Positions 18,599-27,051 of a stretch of DNA of 64,000 nucleotides are shown here, piece after piece. The stretch lies in the NCBI RefSeq assembly GCF_037381185.1, contig NZ_JARRQY010000007.1:1-64000 (forward strand), read 5' to 3'. Source of the DNA: Acidihalobacter_A sp037381185. GTDB taxonomy: Bacteria; Pseudomonadota; Gammaproteobacteria; DSM-5130; Acidihalobacteraceae. Under the pieces are notes generated by a model. The model did not search any database. It saw nothing but the letters and a program-made list of their open reading frames with translations, and was not told where the DNA came from. The position numbers and the translations under genes are program-made. How positions within the stretch are numbered: the stretch's first letter is position 1; each line of letters begins with the position of its first letter.

Positions 18599-18873
18599 AC
18601 TACCTCACCGAATGGCTGCTGGCGCTGCTGGACCTTCTCGAACTCGAAGGGCGTCAGTTCAAGCAGCAGGTATTCCGCTTGGGCCTCGGCCTCTGGCTAA
18701 GCCTGATCGCGGCACTGGCCTTGCTGGCGGGATTGCTGCTGGTGGCCTGGGGTGTGGAACGCTGGCTGAGCACTCTGCTCGGCCCAGTATTCAGCCTCTT
18801 GCTCGCAGGAGGTCTGCTCCTGCTTCTCGCGGGCGCACTCGGCTTATGGGTACGCAGCCTGATTCGCGGCTGA
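18595..18873 (+). CDS. YqjE-like (phage holin superfamily) membrane protein with probable CTG start
   Basis: The conserved protein should begin upstream of the TTG at 18679, because the amphipathic helix YLTEWLLALLDLLELEGRQF before it is typical of YqjE-type proteins. In that frame there is no ATG, GTG or TTG for more than 100 bases upstream. The only codon that fits is CTG at 18595, overlapping the TGA of the YqjD-like gene as CTGA. From there the product is 92 residues with two hydrophobic segments (LGLWLSLIAALALLAGLLLV and VFSLLLAGGLLLLLAGALGL). I infer translational coupling. A minimal 64-residue product from the TTG is the alternative. Confidence 0.65.
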   Translation: MNYLTEWLLALLDLLELEGRQFKQQVFRLGLGLWLSLIAALALLAGLLLVAWGVERWLSTLLGPVFSLLLAGGLLLLLAGALGLWVRSLIRG

Positions 18874-18902
18874 AGCGGCGGCTCGAGTCCGGGACAACCT
18901 GA

Positions 18903-19106
18903 ATGGATACGAATCTTCACCAAAAGAACATCGGCGCCCGTTCCCGCCTGCGTCGCATTGCCCGGCACGAACCTTGGCCGCTACGCCTGTTCGAACCCGA
19001 ACGCCGTCCGCTGATCGACGCATTTATACTTGGCCTCGCCGCTGGTGGCCTCATTCCGGTCAGGCGCTGGGTGACGCATGCAATCAGGCGCCGCTTCTCC
19101 CTCTGA
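18903..19106 (+). CDS. Small hypothetical protein after the yqjDE-like pair
   Basis: 67 residues, strongly basic (many Arg), with one weakly hydrophobic segment around residues 40-52 (AFILGLAAGGLIPV). Same strand as the YqjD/YqjE-like genes and 29 bases downstream, in the place of E. coli yqjK, which it resembles only in being small and basic. No clear ribosome binding site. Confidence 0.45.
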   Translation: MDTNLHQKNIGARSRLRRIARHEPWPLRLFEPERRPLIDAFILGLAAGGLIPVRRWVTHAIRRRFSL

Positions 19107-19178
19107 AAACGCATCCATTGAGTGAGGCAAACGGCTTCGGATCCAAGCGCATTCGAGCCATCCCCCCGTACTTTCCCA

Positions 19179-20255
19179 TCAGGCTTTTCTGATGGTCTCG
19201 ATGATCTCAGCGAATCCGCCCACCGCGGCGGCGGCATCCAGCTTGAGTGCCTCCTTGGGCATACCGAATACGACGCAGCTCGCTTCGTCCTGCGCCACGG
19301 TATACGCGCCGGCGTCGCGCATGCGTTTCAGCCCGTGCGCACCGTCATTGCCCATCCCGGTCATGATGATGCCGATCGCATTGCGTCCGGCCGTATCCGC
19401 CACCGAGCGGAACAACACGTCTACCGAGGGCCGATGGCGGTTGACCAGAGGACCATCCAGAACCTCGGCATAGTATTGCGCGCCACGCCGCACCACCTTG
19501 AGATGCTTGCCGCCGGGTGCGATGAGCGCCAACCCCGGCAACAATCGGTCACCGTCTCGCGCCTCTCGCACCTCGATTGCACACAGTCCATTCAAACGCT
19601 GGGCAAAGGCGGCGGTGAACTTCTCCGGCATGTGCTGCACGATCGCGATCGGTGGACTGACTCTGGGCAGCGCCGTAAGCACCGCCTCCAGGGCCTGAGT
19701 GCCTCCGGTCGAGGTGCCGATCGCAACGATCCGCTCGGTCGTCTCAGCCATGGCACGCAGTGCTGGCGTCGAACGAACCTGAACTGTGGGTCTTGGCGAA
19801 ACTGATGCCGGTTGAGGCAACGGCAGGCGTCGCAGATTCCCCAGCCGTGCCTGCGCCGCACTCTTGACCGCAGTGACGAGATCCGAGGAATTGTCGAGCA
19901 GAAAATCGCGTACGCCTAGCTTGGGTTTCGTCACCACGCTCACCGCCCCGGCGGACAGCGCCTGCATGGTCGTCTCGGCACCCTTTTCGGTCAGCGTCGA
20001 GCAGATCACCACCGGCGTCGGCCGCTCCTGCATGATGCGCTGCAGGAACGTAATGCCATCCATACGCGGCATCTCCACATCGAGCACGATCACATCCGGC
20101 CAGTCCTTCTGCATGCGCTGCAAAGCGAACAGAGGGTCCGGGGCGGCGCCGATGACCTTGATATCCCGATCCGCCCCGAGCAGGCCGCCAAGCACCTGGC
20201 GCACCACCGCCGAATCATCGACGATGAACACCCGGATGGGATGCGCTTCACTCAT
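19179..20255 (-). CDS. cheB: Chemotaxis protein-glutamate methylesterase/deamidase CheB
   Basis: 358 residues: a receiver domain (Asp59 in VIVLDVEMP), a linker, then a methylesterase domain with the catalytic triad visible as Ser in GTSTGGT, His in QHMP and Asp in GMGNDGA. It removes methyl groups from receptor glutamates after phosphorylation by CheA. The start overlaps the end of cheD by 8 bases. Last gene of the intact operon. A degenerate second copy lies at 28563-28705. Confidence 0.96.
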   Translation of the reverse strand: MSEAHPIRVFIVDDSAVVRQVLGGLLGADRDIKVIGAAPDPLFALQRMQKDWPDVIVLDVEMPRMDGITFLQRIMQERPTPVVICSTLTEKGAETTMQALSAGAVSVVTKPKLGVRDFLLDNSSDLVTAVKSAAQARLGNLRRLPLPQPASVSPRPTVQVRSTPALRAMAETTERIVAIGTSTGGTQALEAVLTALPRVSPPIAIVQHMPEKFTAAFAQRLNGLCAIEVREARDGDRLLPGLALIAPGGKHLKVVRRGAQYYAEVLDGPLVNRHRPSVDVLFRSVADTAGRNAIGIIMTGMGNDGAHGLKRMRDAGAYTVAQDEASCVVFGMPKEALKLDAAAAVGGFAEIIETIRKA

Positions 20256-20763
20256 GAATTATCCATCTCGCGCGCCTCGCCCCGTGGCGTAGATACGCGA
20301 CTCCGTCGCGCAAGTCGAAAATCAACGCCCGGTGCCCGACCCCGCCGAGATGCTCTGCCTTGAGCCAGAAGCCATTCTCGTCTACCAAGCGGCGTGCAGC
20401 CTGCACGTTACGGCAGGAGACGCCCGAACAGTCATCATCCCGAATCATATGCGGAAACATGTTGGCACCGCCGAACAGTTTGACTTCGTAGTCCGGCGCA
20501 GTGGTATTCAGCTCACGTACATGCCGGCAAAATAACTCGATCACTTCATCCGCATAGCGCGCATCCAAGGCTTCGCCGTCGCGACGGCTGCGCGATCGGC
20601 TGGGCAGCATGAAGTGTGCGATACCTCCGACACGCTGCTGTGGATGCCACAGCGTCATGGCCACACAGGAGCCGAGCAGAGTCCTGACCCGCGTGTCCGG
20701 CCCGCCGAAGAAAAAACCTCCGGGTTCCAGAAAAATTTCATCCAGATCCGCGGCCCTATTCAT
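20248..20763 (-). CDS. cheD: Chemoreceptor glutamine deamidase CheD
   Basis: 171 residues. The catalytic Cys in RTLLGSCVAMTLW and His in GGIAHFMLP are present, as are the later KLFGGANMF and LGGVGHRALIFDL motifs. I take the ATG at 20763 because it overlaps the cheR stop as ATGA; a TTG two codons upstream is less likely. CheD deamidates receptor glutamines and in some systems binds CheC or CheY. No cheC is present here. Confidence 0.94.
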   Translation of the reverse strand: MNRAADLDEIFLEPGGFFFGGPDTRVRTLLGSCVAMTLWHPQQRVGGIAHFMLPSRSRSRRDGEALDARYADEVIELFCRHVRELNTTAPDYEVKLFGGANMFPHMIRDDDCSGVSCRNVQAARRLVDENGFWLKAEHLGGVGHRALIFDLRDGVAYLRHGARRARWIIHE

Positions 20764-21635
20764 AGACAACGATAGATCGAAGGCGACACCGGCTGCAGCT
20801 CATCGCATATGCCATGCAGGTTTTCCGAATGACCGACGAACAGATAGCCCCCGGGACGTATACGCGTCAACAGATGCTTGCAGACGGCACGCTTGGTGTC
20901 GTGGTCGAAGTAGATCATCACGTTGCGCAGGAACACCACGTCGAAAGGACCGATCTCGGGTAGTTTCTCAATCAGATTGACAGTGCGAAACTCGATACGT
21001 TCACGCAACTGTTTGGAAACCGCGAACCAGCCCTGCTTGGAACCAACGCCACGCAGGCAGTGGGCATGCAGCAAGTGCCGCGGGATGCGATCGGCCCGTT
21101 CCATGGGGTACTGCCCAAGCCGTGCACGGGCCAGTACGCGGCTGCTGACATCGGAGGCGAACACGGACCAGGGGCGCTGCCCCAATGCATCGGCCAACAG
21201 CATTGCGATGCTATAGGGTTCCTCACCGCTCGAACAGGCCGCACTCCAGATTTTCACCCCGCGATGAGTACCCTGAAGAATCCGTTCGCGCAAAAAATCG
21301 AAATGCTTCTGCTCGCGAAAGAAATAGGTTTCATTCGTGGTCAGCAGGTCCAGCGCGACTTGCGCCTCCGAGCCGGGCGCGAGTGCGCCATCACCGATGC
21401 GTTCCAGGTACTCGGAATAGCTGGTACAACCGATTTCGCGCAAGCGTCGGTCGAGACGCCCTGAAACCAGTGCCCGTTTGGCCTCGCTAAGGCTGATACC
21501 CGCGCGCTGATATACGAATTTGCGTATGGCGGCGAAATCAGCGTCGCCCAGCACCGCAGGACTGCCACCCGACAACGGACCGGCGGGCCTGCGCGCCGGA
21601 GTCTGCAGGTTTCGCTCAACCGCCCGTTCGGTCAT
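20760..21635 (-). CDS. cheR: Chemotaxis protein methyltransferase CheR
   Basis: 291 residues. N-terminal helical domain (about 28-95) with the TTNETYFFRE junction, then the SAM-binding domain: KIWSAACSSGEEPYSIAM, FASDVSSRVL, FDVVFLRNVMIYF and RIRPGGYLFVGHSENL. It methylates receptor glutamates. Overlaps cheW by 20 bases and cheD by 4. The C-terminal third survives in the decayed copy at 29235-29565. Confidence 0.96.
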   Translation of the reverse strand: MTERAVERNLQTPARRPAGPLSGGSPAVLGDADFAAIRKFVYQRAGISLSEAKRALVSGRLDRRLREIGCTSYSEYLERIGDGALAPGSEAQVALDLLTTNETYFFREQKHFDFLRERILQGTHRGVKIWSAACSSGEEPYSIAMLLADALGQRPWSVFASDVSSRVLARARLGQYPMERADRIPRHLLHAHCLRGVGSKQGWFAVSKQLRERIEFRTVNLIEKLPEIGPFDVVFLRNVMIYFDHDTKRAVCKHLLTRIRPGGYLFVGHSENLHGICDELQPVSPSIYRCL

Positions 21636-22185
21636 TGGCGTCCTGTTCCTGCGGCAGATTCCACTGCTGGGACTGCGACAACTGCGCCATTTCCTTGATC
21701 GACAAAGCCTGATCGATCGCCAGAACTACCACGAAATGGCCCGCGACCTTGCCGATACCTTGGATGAAGTCATTGCGCAGCCCTGCGCCGAAGGCCGGTG
21801 GCCGTTCCTGGCTATTCGCATCGATTTCCATCACCTCGTTTACCGCGTCGACGATGATGCCCAGATCCTGACGGGTCGCCTCGTCGCCAACCTCGACGAT
21901 GACGATACAGCTTCTGCGACGCACTTCGGTCGGCGCACGGCCGAAACGTACGGACAGATCGATGACCGGCACGACCTTTCCGCGCAAATTGATTACGCCG
22001 CGCAGGAAAGCCGGCATCGTCGGCACCGCGGTAACCTCTTCGTACTCGATAATCTCGCGGATGTGGCGGATATCGACCGCGAAGGTCTCGGCTCCCAGAC
22101 TGAAGCTCAGGTACTGCGTCGCCTCCGCGGACAAGTCTCCCGACGGCACCAGTTCGTGCGAACGCGCGCTTTCCGTGTAGTTCAT
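21616..22185 (-). CDS. cheW: Chemotaxis coupling protein CheW
   Basis: 189 residues. The CheW SH3-like fold is recognisable from QYLSFSLGAETFAVDIRHIREIIEYEEVTAVP, FLRGVINLRGKVVPVIDLSVRFG, CIVIVEV and GLRNDFIQGIG. It links MCP signalling tips to CheA. The C-terminal extension after about residue 160 is variable. A 9-base gap separates it from the MCP stop, which contains the CTAG site occupied by a MITE in the decayed copy. Confidence 0.95.
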   Translation of the reverse strand: MNYTESARSHELVPSGDLSAEATQYLSFSLGAETFAVDIRHIREIIEYEEVTAVPTMPAFLRGVINLRGKVVPVIDLSVRFGRAPTEVRRRSCIVIVEVGDEATRQDLGIIVDAVNEVMEIDANSQERPPAFGAGLRNDFIQGIGKVAGHFVVVLAIDQALSIKEMAQLSQSQQWNLPQEQDANDRTGG

Positions 22186-22194
22186 ACTCGCCTC

Positions 22195-23835
22195 CTAGAA
22201 ACGCACGAATTCGCCTTCGTCCTCGATTGTCCCTGCGTCGCCGGCCCGTTCCTCCGGCGCCACGCGTGCGTGCTTGGCCGTCCGCTGCACCGCCGCCGCG
22301 CGCTCCTGTGCGGAGGCCCGCTTGCCCCCCTCGGCACGCAGCTTGAATACGGACATCAGCTGCTGCAGCTGTTCGGCCTGGCTGCTGAGTTCCTCGGAGG
22401 TTGCGGCCAGTTCCTCGGAAGCGGAAGCGTTCTGCTGAGTCGCCTGGCTGAGCTGGCTCATGGCGGTGTTGATCTGGGCGACGCCGGCGTTCTGTTCCTC
22501 TGAAGCCGCGGAAATCTCCTGCACGAGATCGGAGGTCTTGCGCACGCCTGGCACGATTTCTCCGAGCAGACGACCGGCCCGTTCGGCCTGTGCAACACTG
22601 CCGGAGGCCAGTTCGCCGATTTCCTGCGCAGCGACCTGGCTACGCTCGGCCAACTTGCGTACCTCGGCAGCTACCACCGCGAAGCCCTTGCCGTGTTCGC
22701 CGGCACGCGCAGCTTCAATGGCCGCGTTCAGGGCCAATAGGTTGGTCTGATAGGCAATGTCGTCGATAATGCCGATCTTGTCGGCGATGTCCTTCATCGC
22801 CTGGACCGTCTTTTCGACGGCATCGCCCCCCTCTGAAGCGTTCGTGGCAGCCTCTCCGGCCATGCCGTCGGTAACCTTGGCGTTTTCGGCGTTCTGCGTG
22901 ATGGACGCCCCCATCTCCTCCATCGAGGCGCTGGTTTCCTCCACACTCGCGGCCTGTTCCGTAGAGGCCTGCGACACTGATTGCGCTGTTGCGCTGACCT
23001 CCTCGGAGGCGCTCGACAGCGAATCGGCAGCCGACCGCACCTCGAAGATCACTCCCGACAGGTTGTCCACCATGCGTCTCATCGCCGCCAGGAGTTGCCC
23101 GGTCTCGTCCTTGGAAACCGCCTCGACCCGCGGCGTCAGGTCGTTGTCGGCCATGCTATTGGCGACGGCAACCGCATCGCTGATCGGACGAGTGATGCTG
23201 CGCGTCGTGAAGAACGCCATACCGAGGCCCAACACGAGCGCGATCGCGACCAGGACGAATGCCTCCGCCATTGCTGCATGGTATGTCGTATTGGCCTGAT
23301 GATAGGTGGTATCCAGATTCGTCTGTTGAGTCTGGATCAATGTATCCAGTTCGCTGCGCAGCTTATCCACCAGCGGCAGTCCCTCATGAGTGAACAAGGC
23401 CTGTGCCTGTGCCTGTTGACCCGCGAGCAACAGTGAGGCTGCGCGTTGATTGACGCCATCGAAATGCTGCAGCGCCGTATTGACCTGACCGAGTAACATT
23501 CGGTTCTGCGTTGAAGTAAACAGCTTTCCCGCTCGCGCGAGGGCAGCGCCGAGTTGCTGACTATCCTCCTTCAGCTGTTTTAGATCAGCGCTGCGTTCGG
23601 AGGCATCCGTGGCAAGTAGTGCGCCGCGAAAATCGGCGTCCGACCCCAGCACCTTGGACTTCATGTCCATCACCAGTTTCGCCTTGACCCAGGCGTCCTG
23701 AGCAATTCGATCCGTACCACTTTTAATCGACGCCATCTGGCTCAAACCCATGACGGCGACGGCAATCAGCAACGCCAGCACCAGGACAAATCCCAGTCCC
23801 AATCTGACGCCTATGCGCAAGTTATTGAACGACAT
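22195..23835 (-). CDS. Methyl-accepting chemotaxis protein (MCP1)
   Basis: 546 residues. TM1 at about 10-30, a four-helix-bundle-type periplasmic domain (about 35-185), TM2 at about 188-210, HAMP (about 210-265) and a long cytoplasmic signalling hairpin with tip IDDIAYQTNLLALNAAIEAA. The ligand is unknown. The C-terminus is EDEGEFVRF rather than an NWETF-type CheR/CheB tether; the same terminal nonapeptide is preserved in the remnant at 29911-30008, which suggests it mattered before decay. Confidence 0.94.
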   Translation of the reverse strand: MSFNNLRIGVRLGLGFVLVLALLIAVAVMGLSQMASIKSGTDRIAQDAWVKAKLVMDMKSKVLGSDADFRGALLATDASERSADLKQLKEDSQQLGAALARAGKLFTSTQNRMLLGQVNTALQHFDGVNQRAASLLLAGQQAQAQALFTHEGLPLVDKLRSELDTLIQTQQTNLDTTYHQANTTYHAAMAEAFVLVAIALVLGLGMAFFTTRSITRPISDAVAVANSMADNDLTPRVEAVSKDETGQLLAAMRRMVDNLSGVIFEVRSAADSLSSASEEVSATAQSVSQASTEQAASVEETSASMEEMGASITQNAENAKVTDGMAGEAATNASEGGDAVEKTVQAMKDIADKIGIIDDIAYQTNLLALNAAIEAARAGEHGKGFAVVAAEVRKLAERSQVAAQEIGELASGSVAQAERAGRLLGEIVPGVRKTSDLVQEISAASEEQNAGVAQINTAMSQLSQATQQNASASEELAATSEELSSQAEQLQQLMSVFKLRAEGGKRASAQERAAAVQRTAKHARVAPEERAGDAGTIEDEGEFVRF

Positions 23836-23891
23836 CTCAGCTCACCCCGCTTGCTAGCTCTTAATACGCGTATTGATTGAAAGGTGTAAAT

Positions 23892-26129
23892 TCAGGTCGT
23901 AGCGGTATTCGTTATCCTTCCCGGAGACTCCGTCCGCCGTGCGGAGGTTTCGTTCTGTACCGCAGCCTGGATCAGCCCAGGCACGTCGAGAATCAAAGCC
24001 AGCCTGCCACTGCCCAGAATGGTCGATCCCCCGATTCCCTTGAGGTGATGGAACAGCTCGCCCAAGGGCTTGATCACCGCCTGGATCTCTCCCAGCAATT
24101 CACCGGCAACCAAGCCAATCCGCTCGCTCCCGCTTTGCACCACCACCAGTCCTTCACGTTGTACGGCGCCGCGACGTTGGCCAAAGAAATCGTCCAGTCG
24201 CAAATAGGGCAGCACCGCATCGCGCAGCTTGATGTAGTCGCCGTAGCCCGAGTGCTCCTCCACGCCGGAAAAGTCCGTGCACTCCACCACACTGTCCAGC
24301 GGCAGCACGTAGCGCGCATCGCCGACGCCTAGCAGGAAACCGTCGATGATCGCCAACGTGAGCGGCAATCTCAGTCGCACCAGCGTACCCTCGCCCTGAC
24401 TGCTCTCCACCTCGACGCTACCGTGGAGCCCGGCGATGACCTGCTTGACCACGTCCATCCCCACCCCGCGTCCCGACAGGTCGCTGACTTTCTCGGCCGT
24501 GGAAAAACCGGGCTCGAAGATGAGCGGGAAAATTTCGCTTTCGCCGAGCTGCTCATCCGGCTCGATCAGCCCGCGCTCGACGGCTTTGGCACGAATTCGG
24601 ACCGGGTCCAGCCCTGCGCCGTCGTCGACGATTTCAACCACCACGTTGCCCGAATCGTAATAGGCCTGAAGACGGATGGTGCCCTGCGCCGGCTTGCCAG
24701 CTGCGGTACGCACATTCGGCGTTTCGATGCCATGATCGATGGCGTTGCGCACCATGTGCGTCAGCGGGTCGGCGATCTTGTCGACCACGGCACGGTCGAG
24801 TTCGGTATCCTCGCCGCGCAGCGCCAGCTGCACCTCCTTGCCCACCTCGCGCGCAACGTCGCGAACCACGCGATGAAAGCGCGTGAAGGTATCACGTATC
24901 TCCACCATGCGCAGGCGCAGCGCGTCTTCGCGGATTACTTCGACCAACCTGGCCACCTCGGCTGCCGCCTGCAGTTGAGCCGGATTGTGGGCCTGCGTGG
25001 CAAGTTCCATCACTGCGGAAGTGGCGATCACCAGTTCGCCCACCCCATCGATCAGGGTGTCGAGCTTGTCCGCCTGCACGCGCACCACACGCGAGTCGCG
25101 GGCGCGCGTCTCCTTCACCCGCGACTGTTTTTCCAACGCCGCTTCGACGACGCGGGGCTCCACTACACCGCGCCCAACCAGCACCTGGCCTAAAGGTTCC
25201 GCCTTGTCCGCCGCCTCGGCCTGCAACCTCAACGCTTCCTGCAGTTCACGTTCGGTCAGCGTGCCGACGCCAACCAGAATCTCGCCCAGACGTATATCGT
25301 CCTCGGGCAGAGTCTGGATCAATTCGACGAAGGCCTGCAGCTTCGCCGAACTCGGCAGAATGCGGACCTCGCAATCGTCCTCCACGAACTCGAAGACATT
25401 TTCGATCGTCTGCTTGTCGATGTCGCCGCGGAAATTGATTTCGAAACCGAGATGGCAACACTCCGGATCGAAGTCCTGCCCTTCCGGCACGCCGTTGAGC
25501 ATCGTCTTCACGCCAACCAGTTCGCCAAGGCTGCCCAGATAACGAATAAACGACAGCGGATCCATGCCGTTGCGGAAGGTATCCGGACCGAAACGCAGCG
25601 ATATGTGCCAGCCGCCGGGCGACTCGCGGCGCGTCAACGTGGAGATGACGCTTTCGACAGCGTCACTTGCCGGCAGCAACGAGGCATCACCCGCCGTGGC
25701 CGGTACACTCGACGACGGTTTCGCCGGCGCAGACGGCACCGCTCCTAGCCGCTCGCCCAACGCAGCACTCAGGCTCAGCGTCCCGGCATCCGGATCTCCG
25801 CCCTGCTCAGCGACATCGACCAGAGTCGCAAGATGATCGCGGGCCTCGAGCAACGCCTGAATGCCCGACGAGTCCACCACCTGTGCGCCGCTGCGCACTC
25901 TGTCAAGCATGCTTTCCATGACATGCGCGAAGTCGACGATGTAATCCAGGCCAAACAACCCCGCGGACCCTTTGAGCGTATGCGCCGCCCGGAACAGCGC
26001 ATTGATCTCGTCGGGCGCCACGCCATCGTTCTCGAAGCCGAGCAGCAGAGACTCCATCTCGCTCAAGAGTTCGTTTGCTTCCTCGATGAAGGTCGCCAGC
26101 GCAGCACTCAGATCGAACGGCTCGCTCAT
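23892..26129 (-). CDS. cheA: Chemotaxis histidine kinase CheA
   Basis: 745 residues. HPt domain 1-110 with phospho-His50 in RAAHTLKGSAG; a regulatory region (about 170-270, GWHISLRFGPDTFRNGMDPL) of the kind seen in F7-class CheA; dimerisation helices about 355-420; ATPase domain with HMVRNAIDHGIE, VDDGAGLDP and GRGVGMDVV; C-terminal CheW-like domain about 605-735. It phosphorylates CheY and CheB. The ATG overlaps the STAS stop by 4 bases. Only the first ~45 codons and last few codons persist in the decayed copy. Confidence 0.96.
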   Translation of the reverse strand: MSEPFDLSAALATFIEEANELLSEMESLLLGFENDGVAPDEINALFRAAHTLKGSAGLFGLDYIVDFAHVMESMLDRVRSGAQVVDSSGIQALLEARDHLATLVDVAEQGGDPDAGTLSLSAALGERLGAVPSAPAKPSSSVPATAGDASLLPASDAVESVISTLTRRESPGGWHISLRFGPDTFRNGMDPLSFIRYLGSLGELVGVKTMLNGVPEGQDFDPECCHLGFEINFRGDIDKQTIENVFEFVEDDCEVRILPSSAKLQAFVELIQTLPEDDIRLGEILVGVGTLTERELQEALRLQAEAADKAEPLGQVLVGRGVVEPRVVEAALEKQSRVKETRARDSRVVRVQADKLDTLIDGVGELVIATSAVMELATQAHNPAQLQAAAEVARLVEVIREDALRLRMVEIRDTFTRFHRVVRDVAREVGKEVQLALRGEDTELDRAVVDKIADPLTHMVRNAIDHGIETPNVRTAAGKPAQGTIRLQAYYDSGNVVVEIVDDGAGLDPVRIRAKAVERGLIEPDEQLGESEIFPLIFEPGFSTAEKVSDLSGRGVGMDVVKQVIAGLHGSVEVESSQGEGTLVRLRLPLTLAIIDGFLLGVGDARYVLPLDSVVECTDFSGVEEHSGYGDYIKLRDAVLPYLRLDDFFGQRRGAVQREGLVVVQSGSERIGLVAGELLGEIQAVIKPLGELFHHLKGIGGSTILGSGRLALILDVPGLIQAAVQNETSARRTESPGRITNTATT

Positions 26130-26455
26130 GCTTTCCCCTCCTCGGCACGCAGCACCATCGGATCCCCGAAAAAGGCCGTCAGGTGAGTCAATTCGATCGC
26201 CTCGACCACCGCTTCGCTATGCTGAACCAACGACAACTCGCGCCCCAGTCTCACAGCCTCGAGCTTAGCCTCCATCAACATCTGCAGCCCCGCTCCGTCA
26301 ACCGCCTCGATATCGTGCAAGTCGACTTCAACCCGCTGCGCATCATTCAACGCCCCGAGCAGAACCTCGTTGGCGTCGGTCACGCCGTAGATATCCAGCT
26401 CGCCGGAGAATGACACACTCGTCTGCTCTGGGCTCGATTGGACTTGGATATCCAT
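26126..26455 (-). CDS. STAS-domain protein of the chemotaxis operon
   Basis: 109 residues, a single STAS domain (anti-sigma factor antagonist fold): SFSGELDIYGVTDANE, then EVDLHDIEAVDGAGLQMLMEAK. The loop that in SpoIIAA-type proteins has a phosphorylatable Ser (DSSG/DSAG) reads DGAG, so classical Ser phosphorylation should be impossible. STAS genes beside cheA are known in F7-type clusters such as Vibrio cluster III; their role is unclear. A paralog with the same DGAG lies at 30226-30555. Confidence 0.9.
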   Translation of the reverse strand: MDIQVQSSPEQTSVSFSGELDIYGVTDANEVLLGALNDAQRVEVDLHDIEAVDGAGLQMLMEAKLEAVRLGRELSLVQHSEAVVEAIELTHLTAFFGDPMVLRAEEGKA

Positions 26456-26479
26456 GCCAGTCTCTCCTCGTTGCCTTGA

Positions 26480-26659
26480 CTATGTTCACACTACTTAGCA
26501 CCGGGCTGCCTCGGCCGCTTTTCATAACCCTGCCCTACGGGTCGCATCCGATTGACCGGCACTCAGCGTTGCTAGTCGCCTTTGACATGACCAAACCTCT
26601 CTCCCTGCGCCTTGCTTGGCGGCCAGCTTAGCGCGTCACACGATAGCGTGAGGCCCTAG
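26480..26659. mobile_element. MITE copy 1, between STAS gene and cheY
   Basis: About 180 bases. The left end has TGTTCACACTACTTAGC; the right end has a degenerate inverse (CACACGATAGCGTGAGGCCCTAG), and the final CTAG contains the cheY stop codon. The interior (CCCTACGGGTCGCATCCG, CAGCGTTGCTAGTCG, CCTCTCTCCCTGCGCCTTG) aligns by eye with copies 2 and 3. No coding capacity. It lies within the chemotaxis transcription unit, and the equivalent place in the decayed copy (30556-30575) has no element. Confidence 0.65.
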
Positions 26660-27024
26660 GGCCCGAGCAGCTTGGACACGGCCGCAAGCATCTGCGCCGG
26701 CTGGAAGGGCTTGACCATCCAGGCCTTGGCGCCCGCTACGCGTCCCTCATCCTTACGCGTCGCACCAGCCTCCGTGGTCAACATGATCACCGGGAGAAAG
26801 CGGTACTCGGGACGTTGTTTGAGTATCTTCACAAACGTAATGCCGTCCATGCGCGGCATATTCACATCGCTGATCACCAAATGAACCTTGTTGCCATTGA
26901 GCTTGTCCAGCGCGTCCTGCCCGTCGCCTGCTTCCATGACCTGATAACCGGCGCCGCTCAGGGCCATGCGCACGACTTGTCGCAATGAGGCAGAGTCGTC
27001 CACGATCATTACGGTCTTAGCCAT
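26656..27024 (-). CDS. cheY: Chemotaxis response regulator CheY
   Basis: 122 residues, single receiver domain. Acidic pocket in IVDDSASLRQ, phospho-acceptor Asp in LVISDVNMPRMDG, Thr in IMLTTEAG and Lys in WMVKPFQPAQM. Phospho-CheY would act at the flagellar switch or as a phosphate sink. Encoded between MCP2 (27-base gap) and the STAS gene. About 93% identical to the second CheY at 30576-30944 (9 differences counted by eye). Confidence 0.94.
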   Translation of the reverse strand: MAKTVMIVDDSASLRQVVRMALSGAGYQVMEAGDGQDALDKLNGNKVHLVISDVNMPRMDGITFVKILKQRPEYRFLPVIMLTTEAGATRKDEGRVAGAKAWMVKPFQPAQMLAAVSKLLGP

Positions 27025-27051
27025 GAGTTCACCCGTCCAGTGTCTAACCGT

